Positions 54,470 to 64,000 of a stretch of DNA of 64,000 bases are shown piece by piece (within the stretch, counting starts at the first letter, position 1; each line of letters opens with the position of its first letter). Location of the stretch: the NCBI GenBank assembly GCA_032433765.1, contig JAVIAB010000041.1, forward strand, positions 76,932,335 through 76,996,334. The letters are read 5' to 3'. Below the pieces are notes generated by a model. It saw nothing but the letters and a program-made list of their open reading frames with translations, did not search any database and was not told where the DNA came from. This DNA comes from Megaustenia siamemsis (taxonomy: Eukaryota; Mollusca; Gastropoda; Stylommatophora; Ariophantidae). Made by a program: the position numbers and the translations under genes.

Positions 54470-55045
54470 AGTGACAAGTTTATTTATTTATTTATTGTTT
54501 TATTCGTATATATTGAACAATCGATAACACATGGTTTTGACAAAAATGTATTCTTTAACTAATGTACATTATACACATATTTAATACATAGAAAACAAAG
54601 TAATTTATTTACAAGCAGTAACACATGATAGTGTTAAATGGATAAAGGGGAGGTGGTCACGTTGTCAGAATGGAAGTTTATTGTTTTATTCGTATATATT
54701 GAACAATAGATAACACATGGTTTAGACAAAAATGTATTCTTTAACTAATGTACATTATACACATATTTAATACATAGAAAACAAAGTAGTTTATTTACAA
54801 GCTGTAATACATGATAGTGTTAAATGGATAAAGGGGAGGTGGTCACGTTGTCAGAATGGAAGTTTATTGTTTTATTCGTATATATTGAACAATAGATAAC
54901 ACATGGTTTAGACAAACATGTATTCTTTAACTAATGTACATTATACACATGTTTAATACATAGAAAACAAAGTAGTTTATTTACATTTAGTAATACATGA
55001 TAGTGTTAAATGGATAAAGGGGAGGTGGTCACGTTGTCAGAATGG
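54470..55045 (-). repeat. 186-bp tandem repeat, 3 copies (PolB 3' end, left arm)
   Basis: Three copies of a unit that contains the last PolB codons (HSDNVTTSPLSI-stop), an AT-rich 3' UTR and AATAAA signals. Only the copy nearest PolB is in frame with it. The mirror array is at 62237-62800. Confidence 0.9.
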
Positions 55046-58000
55046 ACCTGACGCTTGATGTAGAAATAGGAGAGTGAGTTCCGATGTTGTGTATATGTGT
55101 ATACCGACCCCTTGTATGTTTTAAACCCTATGTTTTTACCACCCCCGGCTTGTTTTTTGGTTAGGACCTCTGTAAAAGTATCCTTATCTAAATTGTTGTG
55201 ACGTTTATTAAGGCCCTTGGTGCTAACTTTAGCATAATCCCCAAAACAGTAATAGGTCTTGCTACACAAGGAAATCATCCCATCCCCCGAATATTCCAAC
55301 TTGAACAGACCAGGAGTCCGTTTGTCGTATAACTGTCTCGTCTTACAATCTGAACAGTCATACTTTACGCCCCTGTGTTGAATGAAATCGGCCCGATGGA
55401 CTTCACAAGTCTCTGAAGGGAACCATTTGTCGTACTGTGAGAAAAACTCATCTACCTTATCGGTTTTAACGACCTCTTCTAACGATGACTCGCTGAGGGC
55501 CAAGTACAGGCTATCGGTATCCATCTCACAGAGTTGAAAGTTGGACCTATCTACAAACTTATCGAGGAAGTCATAATAAAATTCCAACATCCGCAATTTG
55601 GCGTACTGGTAGACGAAAAAACCAATCTGCGAAGGAAGATCCCACAGGACACCTCTTTTGCCCATCGATACCTCGTACAGGTCCTCACCAATAGGCGTCA
55701 TGTTTTTAAATCGTGGGTTATTTACCAACTTGGTTGTATTTGCCCCCTCTTTAACATAGGAGACGTCCACGTGTTTCGCCATATTCGTCAAGGTCTTCCC
55801 GTAGGCCGAGTTTCCTAAGAGCTTCATCGTGTCGCTTACTATAGATTGACTTGGATCTAAATCACCAGCCCGACGCGCCTCTGTGACCTTGTCCCCAAAC
55901 TCCTTAAAACAACTAATGGGTAGGTACTCTACCACCTGATAAATTTTTGTTACCTCTAGCCCATGCTCTAAATACCACTTTAGCAGGGGTGTGGCCAACA
56001 GAATCTTTGTTCCACTATAACTACCCACGAGAGTACGTCTGGGGGTACGTAATAGTTTGTTTTATATATCAACCCAAGTCAGATACTCTCTGCACTGACG
56101 CGTGTAGTAGTTCATTTTAAGGGGTTTATACCCATCTTCAGCCTTGCGTATGACCGTATAATCGGTGGGCATCTTTTGCATAAGTGCCCATAGATAAAGG
56201 GCGTTGGCATCATAGCCTTTAATGGATTTGACCAGTTTTCCGCCCCTAATAAAGGTTTTATCCTTCTCGTGGTACCGATGAAATATAATAGAGGGGCCTC
56301 CGACAATATTCTGTCTTATGGTATGATGCAAATCGGTTTCCTTTTTTGCAATCAGGGAAAAACCCACATCCCTGGAGAGAGTTTTAAATAGATACCTCAG
56401 AGTTATTCCGGGGACCGAAATCGCATTCTTAAACATATCGATGTCTAATTTCCTATAAAACCAAAACTGTTGTGCTAAGGCCTCTAAGAAGGGGACTACA
56501 TCTTTATTATTATACCAAACTAAAAAGTCCCTAAGGGTCGTCATTTTATTGTCCTTCCAGACCTTTTTACATAGAGCATACTCCTCCTCGGAAATATTAC
56601 AATTTTTTAGTTTCGAAAAGAACGCTTCGTATGGGGGTAACTCCCTCTCATTCAACTTATTTAAATCGGTTACGTACTCGTAACAGAAAACACCCTTTGT
56701 CTCCTCTACTTTATAGGCTGCCAAGTACTTGCTATAACAAAAACCCAGGGGCTAAATAATTTACTATATCTAAGAATTTTAGATTCTGTGTTGCAATACA
56801 CATAAAGTTATTATTTCGTTTAACTATAAAATTTATTTCACCAAGTCGGTTTTCTTCTTCTTCTATCCGCTCCTCCTCATCATCCTGTATCATGCTTTCC
56901 TGCTCGTGCTCCTCATCCTCTCCCTCGTCTTCCTGATCGCTGTCCTCAATGTAGTTGTCACCCTTTCCAGATGTTTCAGGTACGGAGGCGGCAGCGAAGT
57001 AATGTACTAAATAGGGCTTTATTAAATTTATGTCGTACTTGCCCGAGTTGAAACCTATCACCGGGAGCTGTTTCAAGTAAGCTTTTAGACGACCTCTTGG
57101 GTCAGATTTCTTCCGATCACGCCTTTGCGCACATCCGGCCAGCTTTTCAAACAATTCTCTGAAATCCTCTTTTAAAATTGTATACGCCTCCTTCGAGATA
57201 GATTTTAGATACTTAATCATTTTATTTACTAATTTCTGAGGATCTCCCTCGCTGACAAAACAGACAGGATCTTCAAACCCAGGAACGTTAGACGCCACAG
57301 ATACAGACAGAGGGACATGTTTTGCTAAAAAATGTGTACTAGCAGAGGTACCTTTGGTGGTGGGCAAGTTGGTATTATCAAAATAACATTCCATATCAAA
57401 GGTGGCCCTAAAGGGATACACGAAACCGCCGGGTACGTCAATACCCTCTTCCTCTATTACATCCCCAATAGTCTCGCTAGGTGTATAAATTCCACCTCTA
57501 AAATAATCTTTAGGTTTACCACCATTACATATTTTTTCATGGGCATTCATATTGGGAAACCGATTCCATAATTTCCCACACTGTGGACAAGAGAAAGCAC
57601 TAGCTGCTTTATTAATATTACTAATGTACATGAAATGGTCCTTGTGAAACAAGACCCGCATAGTATCATCATGTGATCCCCTGCTTCGGAGTTTTGGACA
57701 GAGGGCCTCTTCATCATTGAACTCAAATACATCAATGTTTATATTGAAACATTCTTCCAAGTGTGGTAGTTGTTGTAACGTCACACCTGGAAAAGTGTCA
57801 ACGAAAAGAATGTCCCAGTGCAAGTGCCACTGACTCACGAGATGACGAGTGGTCAATTCTAGATTGTCGATATTGCTCCCTTTAAATAACGCCAAACAGC
57901 GGAAAAAACATAGGTTGTCATTATAAAAATTCGTACTCGCACGACACTTCTGCATGGTGAAAATGTACTTGTTGTTAGTGATATGTGATGGTAATTCCTC

Positions 58001-58708
58001 TAGGCAACACCCAATGGGGAAGTCACGTATGTGAAATAAATAGATACTAGTTGCTGGAATACTCTCCACCATCCACTTAGTATCAGGTCTGTTGATCATG
58101 GCAATGTCTACAGGGTTCTGTTCGTTTAGAGAATCAACGAAGCTGTTGAAATCTCCAAGATTATTGATTAATTGAGGAAATTCGAGAACAGCTGAGTTGT
58201 TGAGGGAAGAGTGGAAAAAACGTAGATCACCGGTGTCCCGGTGTCTAAGGATCAGGTGGTGACCATAGTTAATTTTGAATCGGGTTGTCTGACTGTCAAA
58301 CATATCCCTTAAAAGAGCAGACCAGTCTGTGATAAATGGACGTGCTGGTGAATGGAAAAATGTATATGTTGAAACTGTCTTGTTGATTGTAGCATGGGTG
58401 TTTATAGCTGACCAGTTTTGCTCATATACAGCCCGTACATCATCAGGCAGTGTTGCTAATGGATCATCATCTTTGAATTTTTTACTTGGAGTTGAATGTT
58501 CTGCATCTATCTTTCGTTTGTTTGTTCTAGAAGAGGTCGAGGGTGAAGTGGGTGATGTTGTTTCAGTCGCTGATGCTGTTGTTGATGGTAAAGTGGGTGT
58601 TTTAGACGGAACCATTGGTGAAGCTGGTGCTGTTGTAGAATGTTTTAGTCTTATATGGCTGGCTAAAGAACTTCGACTCGTATACGTACGTTGACAAATG
58701 TCACACAC
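55006..58708 (-). pseudogene. Protein-primed-type DNA polymerase B (adintovirus/Polinton), left arm, broken
   Basis: In family members this enzyme replicates the linear element genome from a protein primer. Minus strand: an N-terminal C2H2 finger CDICQRTY..HIRLKH (~58640-58708), a Ser/Thr/Pro linker, MQKCRASTNFYNDNLCFFRCLAL, a second finger CPQCGKLWN..HEKIC, then exonuclease ExoI FDMEC, ExoII GFNSGKYD and an acidic spacer. A +1 frameshift near 56740 precedes ExoIII YNNKD and polymerase motif A YDANALYLWAL. After EYLTW the gene has a ~560-bp deletion (at ~56057). It resumes with SYSGTKILLA, motif B KLLGNSAYG, motif C MDTDSLYLAL and FKLEYSGDG, ending at 55006. The first residues of the open frame beyond 58708 are read through the palindrome junction and are not native. 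The region lost in the deletion includes GCLFHGHPNC. It is inactive as sequenced. Confidence 0.9.
58035..58700. other. Asymmetric centre of the palindrome
   Basis: About 666 bp present once, coding on the minus strand for the PolB N-terminal region after the zinc finger (TTAPASPMVPS linker, SNKRKIDAEHS, TFFHSPARPFITDWSALLRDMFD). The right-arm PolB therefore lacks this part. Confidence 0.9.
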
Positions 58709-58744
58709 GTGACTTCCCCATTGGGTGTTGCCTAGAGGAATTAC

Positions 58745-61700
58745 CATCACATATCACTAACAACAAGTACATTTTCACCATGCAGAAGTGTCGTGCGAGT
58801 ACGAATTTTTATAATGACAACCTATGTTTTTTCCGCTGTTTGGCGTTATTTAAAGGGAGCAATATCGACAATCTAGAATTGACCACTCGTCATCTCGTGA
58901 GTCAGTGGCACTTGCACTGGGACATTCTTTTCGTTGACACTTTTCCAGGTGTGACGTTACAACAACTACCACACTTGGAAGAATGTTTCAATATAAACAT
59001 TGATGTATTTGAGTTCAATGATGAAGAGGCCCTCTGTCCAAAACTCCGAAGCAGGGGATCACATGATGATACTATGCGGGTCTTGTTTCACAAGGACCAT
59101 TTCATGTACATTAGTAATATTAATAAAGCAGCTAGTGCTTTCTCTTGTCCACAGTGTGGGAAATTATGGAATCGGTTTCCCAATATGAATGCCCATGAAA
59201 AAATATGTAATGGTGGTAAACCTAAAGATTATTTTAGAGGTGGAATTTATACACCTAGCGAGACTATTGGGGATGTAATAGAGGAAGAGGGTATTGACGT
59301 ACCCGGCGGTTTCGTGTATCCCTTTAGGGCCACCTTTGATATGGAATGTTATTTTGATAATACCAACTTGCCCACCACCAAAGGTACCTCTGCTAGTACA
59401 CATTTTTTAGCAAAACATGTCCCTCTGTCTGTATCTGTGGCGTCTAACGTTCCTGGGTTTGAAGATCCTGTCTGTTTTGTCAGCGAGGGAGATCCTCAGA
59501 AATTAGTAAATAAAATGATTAAGTATCTAAAATCTATCTCGAAGGAGGCGTATAAAATTTTAAAAGAGGATTTCAGAGAATTGTTTGAAAAGCTGGCCGG
59601 ATGTGCGCAAAGGCGTGATCGGAAGAAATCTGACCCAAGAGGTCGTCTAAAAGCTTACTTGAAACAGCTCCCGGTGATAGGTTTCAACTCGGGCAAGTAC
59701 GACATAAATATAATAAAGCCCTATTTAGTACATTACTTCGCTGCCGCCTCCGTACCTGAAACATCTGGAAAGGGTGACAACTACATTGAGGACAGCGATC
59801 AGGAAGACGAGGGAGAGGATGAGGAGCACGAGCAGGAAAGCATGATACAGGATGATGAGGAGGAGCGGATAGAAGAAGAAGAAAACCGACTTGGTGAAAT
59901 ACATTTTATAGTTAAACGAAATAATAACTTTATGTGTATTGCAACACAGAATCTAAAATTCTTAGATATAGTAAATTATTTAGCCCCTGGGTTTAGTTAT
60001 AGCAAGTACTTGGCAGCCTATAAAGTAGAGGAGACAAAGGGTGTTTTCTGTTACGAGTACGTAACCGATTTAAATAAGTTGAATGAGAGGGAGTTACCCC
60101 CATACGAAGCGTTCTTTTCGAAACTAAAAAATTGTAATATTTCCGAGGAGGAGTATGCTCTATGTAAAAAGGTCTGGAAGGACAATAAAATGACGACCCT
60201 TAGGGACTTTTTAGTTTGGTATAATAATAAAGATGTAGTCCCCTTCTTAGAGGCCTTAGCACAACAGTTTTGGTTTTATAGGAAATTAGACATCGATATG
60301 TTTAAGAATGCGATTTCGGTCCCCGGAATAACTCTGAGGTATCTATTTAAAACTCTCTCCAGGGATGTGGGTTTTCCCTGATTGCAAAAAAGGAAGCCGA
60401 TTTGCATCATACCATAAGACAGAATATTGTCGGAGGCCCCTCTATTATCTTTCATCGGTACCACGAGAAGGATAAAACCTTTATTAGGGGCGGAAAACTG
60501 GTCAAATCCATTAAAGGCTATGATGCCAACGCCCTTTATCTATGGGCACTTATGCAAAAGATGCCCACCGATTATACGGTCATACGCAAGGCTGAAGATG
60601 GGTATAAACCCCTTAAAATGAACTACTACACGCGTCAGTGCAGAGAGTATCTGACTTGGGTTGCCCACCAAAACCAGGTTCATTTGAGAACCCAGTTTAA
60701 TGCTCGCGAGATCGCTTTGGGTGAGCGCAAGATTAGAGTGGATGGGTGGGATAAATCCAGTAGGACCGTGTATCAGTTCCATGGCTGTCTCTTTCACGGT
60801 CATCCAAACTGTGACATCACCAGGGATCGAGAAGTCAATCCGGTGAATAATAATATACAGTTGGCTGATTTGTACGCGAAAACCTGTGAAATAACGGCTT
60901 ATTTAAAGAGCCTCGACCGTGTTCGCGTAGTCGTTATGTGGGAGTGTGAGTGGCAACGGCTAAAGAAAACAACGCCAGCTATTCAGGTCTTTATAGATGA
61001 GAACCTACGTGGTTCTAAACCATCTTTTGATAAATATAAACCAATCACTGATAAAGCCATTATAGATTCAGTTTCAGACGAGTCGTTTTTTGGGCTCGTC
61101 GAGTGCGACATTCACGTTCCCGACAAGTTGAAAGAGTATTTTAGTGAGATGACCCCCATCTTTAAAAATGTAGATGTAGGTCTAGATGATATCGGTCCCT
61201 TTATGCGGGAGTACGCCACCAAAAACAAACTATTACGTACCCCCAGACGTACTCTCGTGGGTAGTTATAGTGGAACAAAGATTCTGTTGGCCACACCCCT
61301 GCTAAAGTGGTATTTAGAGCATGGGCTAGAGGTAACAAAAATTTATCAGGTGGTAGAGTACCTACCCATTAGTTGTTTTAAGGAGTTTGGGGACAAGGTC
61401 ACAGAGGCGCGTCGGGCTGGTGATTTAGATCCAAGTCAATCTATAGTAAGCGACACGATGAAGCTCTTAGGAAACTCGGCCTACGGGAAGACCTTGACGA
61501 ATATGGCGAAACACGTGGACGTCTCCTATATTAAAGAGGGGGCAAGTACAACCAAGTTGGTAAAAAACCCACGATTTAAAAACATGACGCCTATTGGTGA
61601 GGACCTGTACGAGGTATCGATGGGCAAAAGAGGTGTCCTGTGGGATCTTCCTTCGCAGATTGGTTTTTTCGTCTACCAGTACGCCAAATTGCGGATGTTG

Positions 61701-62279
61701 GAATTTTATTATGACTTCCTCGATAAGTTTGTAGATAGGTCCAACTTTCAACTCTGTGAGATGGATACCGATAGCCTGTACTTGGCCCTCAGCGAGTCAT
61801 CGTTAGAAGAGGTCGTTAAAACCGATAAGGTAGATGAGTTTTTCTCACAGTACGACAAATGGTTCCCTTCAGAGACTTGTGAAGTCCATCGGGCCGATTT
61901 CATTCAACACAGGGGCGTAAAGTATGACTGTTCAGATTGTAAGACGAGACAGTTATACGACAAACGGACTCCTGGTCTGTTCAAGTTGGAATATTCGGGG
62001 GATGGGATGATTTCCTTGTGTAGCAAGACCTATTACTGTTTTGGGGATTATGCTAAAGTTAGCACCAAGGGCCTTAATAAACGTCACAACAATTTAGATA
62101 AGGATACTTTTACAGAGGTCCTAACCAAAAAACAAGCCGGGGGTGGTAAAAACATAGTGTTTCAAACATACAAGGGGTCGGTATACACATATACACAACA
62201 TCGGAACTCACTCTCCTATTTCTACATCAAGCGTCAGGTCCATTCTGACAACGTGACCACCTCCCCTTTATCCATTTAA
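58745..62279 (+). pseudogene. Protein-primed-type DNA polymerase B, right arm, N-terminally truncated with one frameshift
   Basis: Two consecutive frames. The first (58780-60381) starts with MQKCRASTNF, holds the CPQCGKLWN zinc finger, ExoI FDMEC (~59335), ExoII GFNSGKYD (~59680), an acidic stretch EDSDQEDEGEDEEHEQE and ExoIII YNNKD (~60220). It closes after a 1-base loss in a T-run near 60373 (four T here, five in the left arm). The second frame (to 62279) has motif A YDANALYLWAL (~60518), an inserted segment with VYQFHGCLFHGHPNCDI (~60760-60820), motif B KLLGNSAYG (~61461), motif C MDTDSLYLAL (~61764), FKLEY (~61980) and the C-terminal KKQAGGGKN. The GC.FHGHP.C segment resembles the endonuclease-like insertion known from PolBs of invertebrate Polinton-like elements (by eye). 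The N-terminus is lost at the palindrome junction. Confidence 0.9.
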
Positions 62280-62800
62280 CACTATCATGTATTACTGATT
62301 GTAAATAAACTACTTTGTTTTCTATGTATTAAATATGTGTATAATGTACATTAGTTAAAGAATACATTTTTGTCTAAACCATGTGTTATCTATTGTTCAA
62401 TATATACGAATAAAACAATAAACTTCCATTCTGACAACGTGACCACCTCCCCTTTATCCATTTAACACTATCATGTATTACTGCTTGTAAATAAACTACT
62501 TTGTTTTCTATGTATTAAATATGTGTATAATGTACATTAGTTAAAGAATACATTTTTGTCTAAACCATGTGTTATCTATTGTTCAATATATACGAATAAA
62601 ACAATAAACTTCCATTCTGACAACGTGACCACCTCCCCTTTATCCATTTAACACTATCATGTATTACTGCTTGTAAATAAACTACTTTGTTTTCTATGTA
62701 TTAAATATGTGTATAATGTACATTAGTTAAAGAATACATTTTTGTCAAAACCATGTGTTATCGATTGTTCAATATATACGAATAAAACAATAAATAAATA
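62237..62800 (+). repeat. 186-bp tandem repeat, 3 copies (PolB 3' end, right arm)
   Basis: CATTCTGACAACGTGACCAC starts at 62241, 62427 and 62613, exact 186-bp period. The first copy holds the real stop codon. The 3' end of the last copy runs into an (AATAAATA)n poly-A-signal cluster near 62785-62806. Confidence 0.95.
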
Positions 62801-62806
62801 AATAAA

Positions 62807-63070
62807 CTTGTCACTGTTTTTTATTGCCTGAGAGTATAAAGAAAGAATAGATTTATGAAAGTTACGGAACCATTGAAAGTACAAAGAATGTGAAAGTTAT
62901 GATACCACCACCGCCCCTTCACCACCGCAGCGGGAGGTCACCACAACACCACCACCACCGCCACGAGGGGTCACCCGAGAGGTCACCGGAACAAAAATGG
63001 GCGGGTAGACTCTCATATAAGGAAAAAACGGTAGACTCTCATATAAGGAAAAACGGCACCAATAAATGTG
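62807..63070 (+). promoter_or_regulatory. Non-coding region with tandem TATA-like motifs (right arm)
   Basis: A CACC/CCG-rich block (62905-62960) is followed by GTAGACTCTCATATAAGGAA at 63004 and 63031; a third variant lies in the hairpin at 63084. An open frame of 65 codons at 62890-63087 is identical in both arms, but its composition (PPPP, HHHH) and overlap with the TATA motifs argue against coding. The direction fits transcription of the small ORFs to the right. Confidence 0.5.
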
Positions 63071-63142
63071 CCTCGATCTGCAGGTAGACTATTTATATAA
63101 GAAAAAACAACCCGGCTGCAGCAATTTGGCTGCAGATCGAGG
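63071..63142. promoter_or_regulatory. Hairpin with TATA box in loop (right arm)
   Basis: CCTCGATCTGCAG (63071-63083) and CTGCAGATCGAGG (63130-63142) are a perfect 13-bp inverted repeat. The loop contains TTTATATAAG and an inner CTGCAGCAATTTGGCTGCAG. Confidence 0.6.
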
Positions 63143-63396
63143 AACTTTTACGCATCCTTTCACTGGATATATACTACTCTCGTGTCAATCCGACAAAGGT
63201 AACAGTGAAATGGTTCCCATTGAGAAATCGCATTGTCAACACATCTACGTCAAATGTGAGTCTGCATTCTGAGGTTGTGGAGAGAACTCATGGACTGGAT
63301 ATCGACATACCTTGGACTGTCGTTTGTCAGGAGTCTTGCATTTACAGGGCATGTCGACCAGGTGATATCGAATGTCAGACAGTCTGCAAGCAATGA
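63087..63396 (+). CDS. Unknown ORF 1 right of palindrome, open across the arm edge
   Basis: The frame opens after a TAG at ~63084-63086 and runs 103 codons to TGA 63394-63396 without an in-frame ATG. Visible parts: basic/hydrophobic AAAIWLQIEELLRILSLDIYY, then VTVKWFPLRNRIV and a cysteine-rich end VVCQESC..ACRPGDIECQTVC. It could be a 3' exon, be initiated elsewhere, or have lost its start. No family recognised. Its stop overlaps the next ATG in ATGA. Confidence 0.4.
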
Positions 63397-63623
63397 GTTG
63401 TCTGACAACAGCACAACGATTTAAGCAACGTTATCGTGTTCTCTTATATCAGAGGCTGGCCCAGTCGGTAGATGAGTATGCCCTGGCTAGCCTGACTCAG
63501 CAATACGCCATTAGAACAACTAGGAAAAAAACAGAAAGATACAATGCAGCGGAGTATCTTCATGAGCTCAAGGATACTGAATATAGGCAATTGTCTTCCT
63601 TCACAGCTCTACCTCTAACATGA
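63393..63623 (+). CDS. Unknown ORF 2, 76 residues, ATGA-linked
   Basis: ATG at 63393 overlaps the stop of ORF 1, and TGA at 63621-63623 overlaps the start of ORF 3. The sequence is charged and probably alpha-helical (RFKQRYRVLLYQRLAQSVDEYALASL, RTTRKKTERYNAAEYLHELKD), with no recognised family. The ATG at 63393 is preferred over the in-frame upstream ATG at 63372 because of the precise overlap. Confidence 0.5.
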   Translation: MSCLTTAQRFKQRYRVLLYQRLAQSVDEYALASLTQQYAIRTTRKKTERYNAAEYLHELKDTEYRQLSSFTALPLT

Positions 63624-63787
63624 GTTCTTTCGCATCGCTACAAGTATTGGCAGATATTCTCTCACTTCTAACTAGACAGTCACACAGGCTATTTAACAGC
63701 ACACCACAAGGAGAAAGAGCAATAATCGACATAACATTTATTCATATCTCCAGTGATCATGTTAGTTTAATTATTGCAATATATTAA
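63620..63787 (+). CDS. Unknown ORF 3, 55 residues, ATGA-linked
   Basis: ATG 63620 overlaps the stop of ORF 2. It encodes MSSFASLQVLADILSLLTRQ...GERAIIDITFIHISSDHVSLIIAIY and ends at TAA 63785-63787. Hydrophobic C-terminus. No recognised family. It is short, so chance is possible; the overlap with ORF 2 is the main support. Confidence 0.35.
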   Translation: MSSFASLQVLADILSLLTRQSHRLFNSTPQGERAIIDITFIHISSDHVSLIIAIY

Positions 63788-64000
63788 AGAAGTCAATGCT
63801 TTCCCTTCTACAATGATCACACGACAATTTGTCCACTTTCTTCTTTGACTTAGAAAAAAATATTAAATGAGCAAATGTATTGTTGTGTAGTAACCGACTT
63901 CAACACGGCACTTGTGCGTAGCGTGTTTCCCCTGCAGGATCTAATTCTACTAACTAGTCAGACTACAAGTCTGTTTCTGAAGTCACCACTTAGATCTGGG
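63788..64000. other. Right edge, unassigned
   Basis: No further ORF is established. A splice-acceptor-like GTTTCCCCTGCAG occurs at ~63935. The virus-like element may continue beyond the window. Confidence 0.3.

Larger units (their letters stand above)
54106..58034 (-). repeat. Left arm of large imperfect palindrome
   Basis: The reverse complement matches 58701-63179 almost base for base. Outer limit: GAGTAGTATATATCC at 54106 against ..ATATACTACTC ending 63179. Inner limit: TGGGGAAGTCACGT at ~58015-58028 against ACGTGACTTCCCCA at 58707-58720. The left arm is shorter by ~550 bp because of one internal deletion. Substitutions are few (about one per 300-400 bp by eye). Confidence 0.95.
58701..63179 (+). 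repeat. Right arm of large imperfect palindrome
   Basis: About 4.48 kb, inverted copy of 54106-58034 plus the segment deleted there (about 60664-61223). The right edge at 63179 is where similarity with the left flank ends, while an open frame continues rightward through the edge. Confidence 0.95.

Noticed and set aside
58329..58694. 121-codon + strand frame in the palindrome centre
   Set aside because: Antisense to the Ser/Thr/Pro linker of the left-arm PolB; no motif of its own.
54106..63179. Pure assembly or read fold-back artefact as explanation of the palindrome
   Set aside because: Not fully excluded, but the arms differ by substitutions, a 560-bp deletion and different frame lesions, and the centre is asymmetric. 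A simple fold-back read would not give these.

Overview
This is a eukaryotic (animal) intergenic/intronic window, AT-rich and packed with transposable elements. I infer a mollusc, probably a gastropod. The spliced EGF-like exons with GWFGxxCQxKC and GPACQY signatures, followed by galactose-binding/fucolectin-like exons (NVALKQPT, SSRAVDGN), form a combination I know from mollusc genomes. No prokaryotic features are present. The species is not determined.

Host backbone (+ strand): seven exons of one gene can be placed by splice sites and phase. They are the tail of an EGF exon at 1-10, EGF exons at 1879-2013 and 4106-4240, two exons of an N-terminal galactose-binding-like domain (32132-32296 and 34924-35115, the latter with a GC donor), and two exons of an F-type-lectin-like domain (49555-49773 and 52564-52785). 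All are phase 1-1. The EGF exons sit in a 2.0-2.2 kb tandem segmental duplication. The ~28 kb and ~14 kb introns are filled with mobile DNA. They also hold a processed pseudogene of a paralogue (7178-8433), which has lost three introns and was later hit by a LINE with a 12-bp target-site duplication.

Mobile DNA: there are at least three LINE lineages plus other relics. LINE-1fam is RTE-like, with an APE endonuclease and a (GAT)n tail; one copy has an open 2.3 kb reading frame. LINE-B is degenerate and has many copies. LINE-2 and LINE-3 carry RNase H. Also present are a Penelope-like element, a mariner with one stop codon, two SINE-like families, and at least a dozen minisatellite arrays, several with higher-order structure. 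LINE-2 at 40395-42931 is flanked by ~0.9 kb direct repeats that look like a giant target-site duplication.

Virus-like (adintovirus/Polinton-type) DNA occurs in three places. (1) A short PolB relic lies at 8.85-9.14 kb. (2) A packaging module lies at 17.6-19.9 kb: a PC4-like protein (-) divergent from an FtsK/HerA-type ATPase, a basic hydrophobic-tailed protein, and the start of a third protein (+), carrying stop codons and a frameshift. (3) A large imperfect palindrome lies at 54.1-63.2 kb. Its two arms each carry a nearly identical protein-primed-type PolB gene around a ~670 bp asymmetric centre. Each arm is broken differently. Outside the right arm, three short reading frames follow one another with ATGA stop/start overlaps up to the window edge.

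The palindromic PolB locus, its compact overlapping ORFs, and the PC4-bearing packaging module are the most unusual content. The long target-site duplication and the tandem exon amplification come next.
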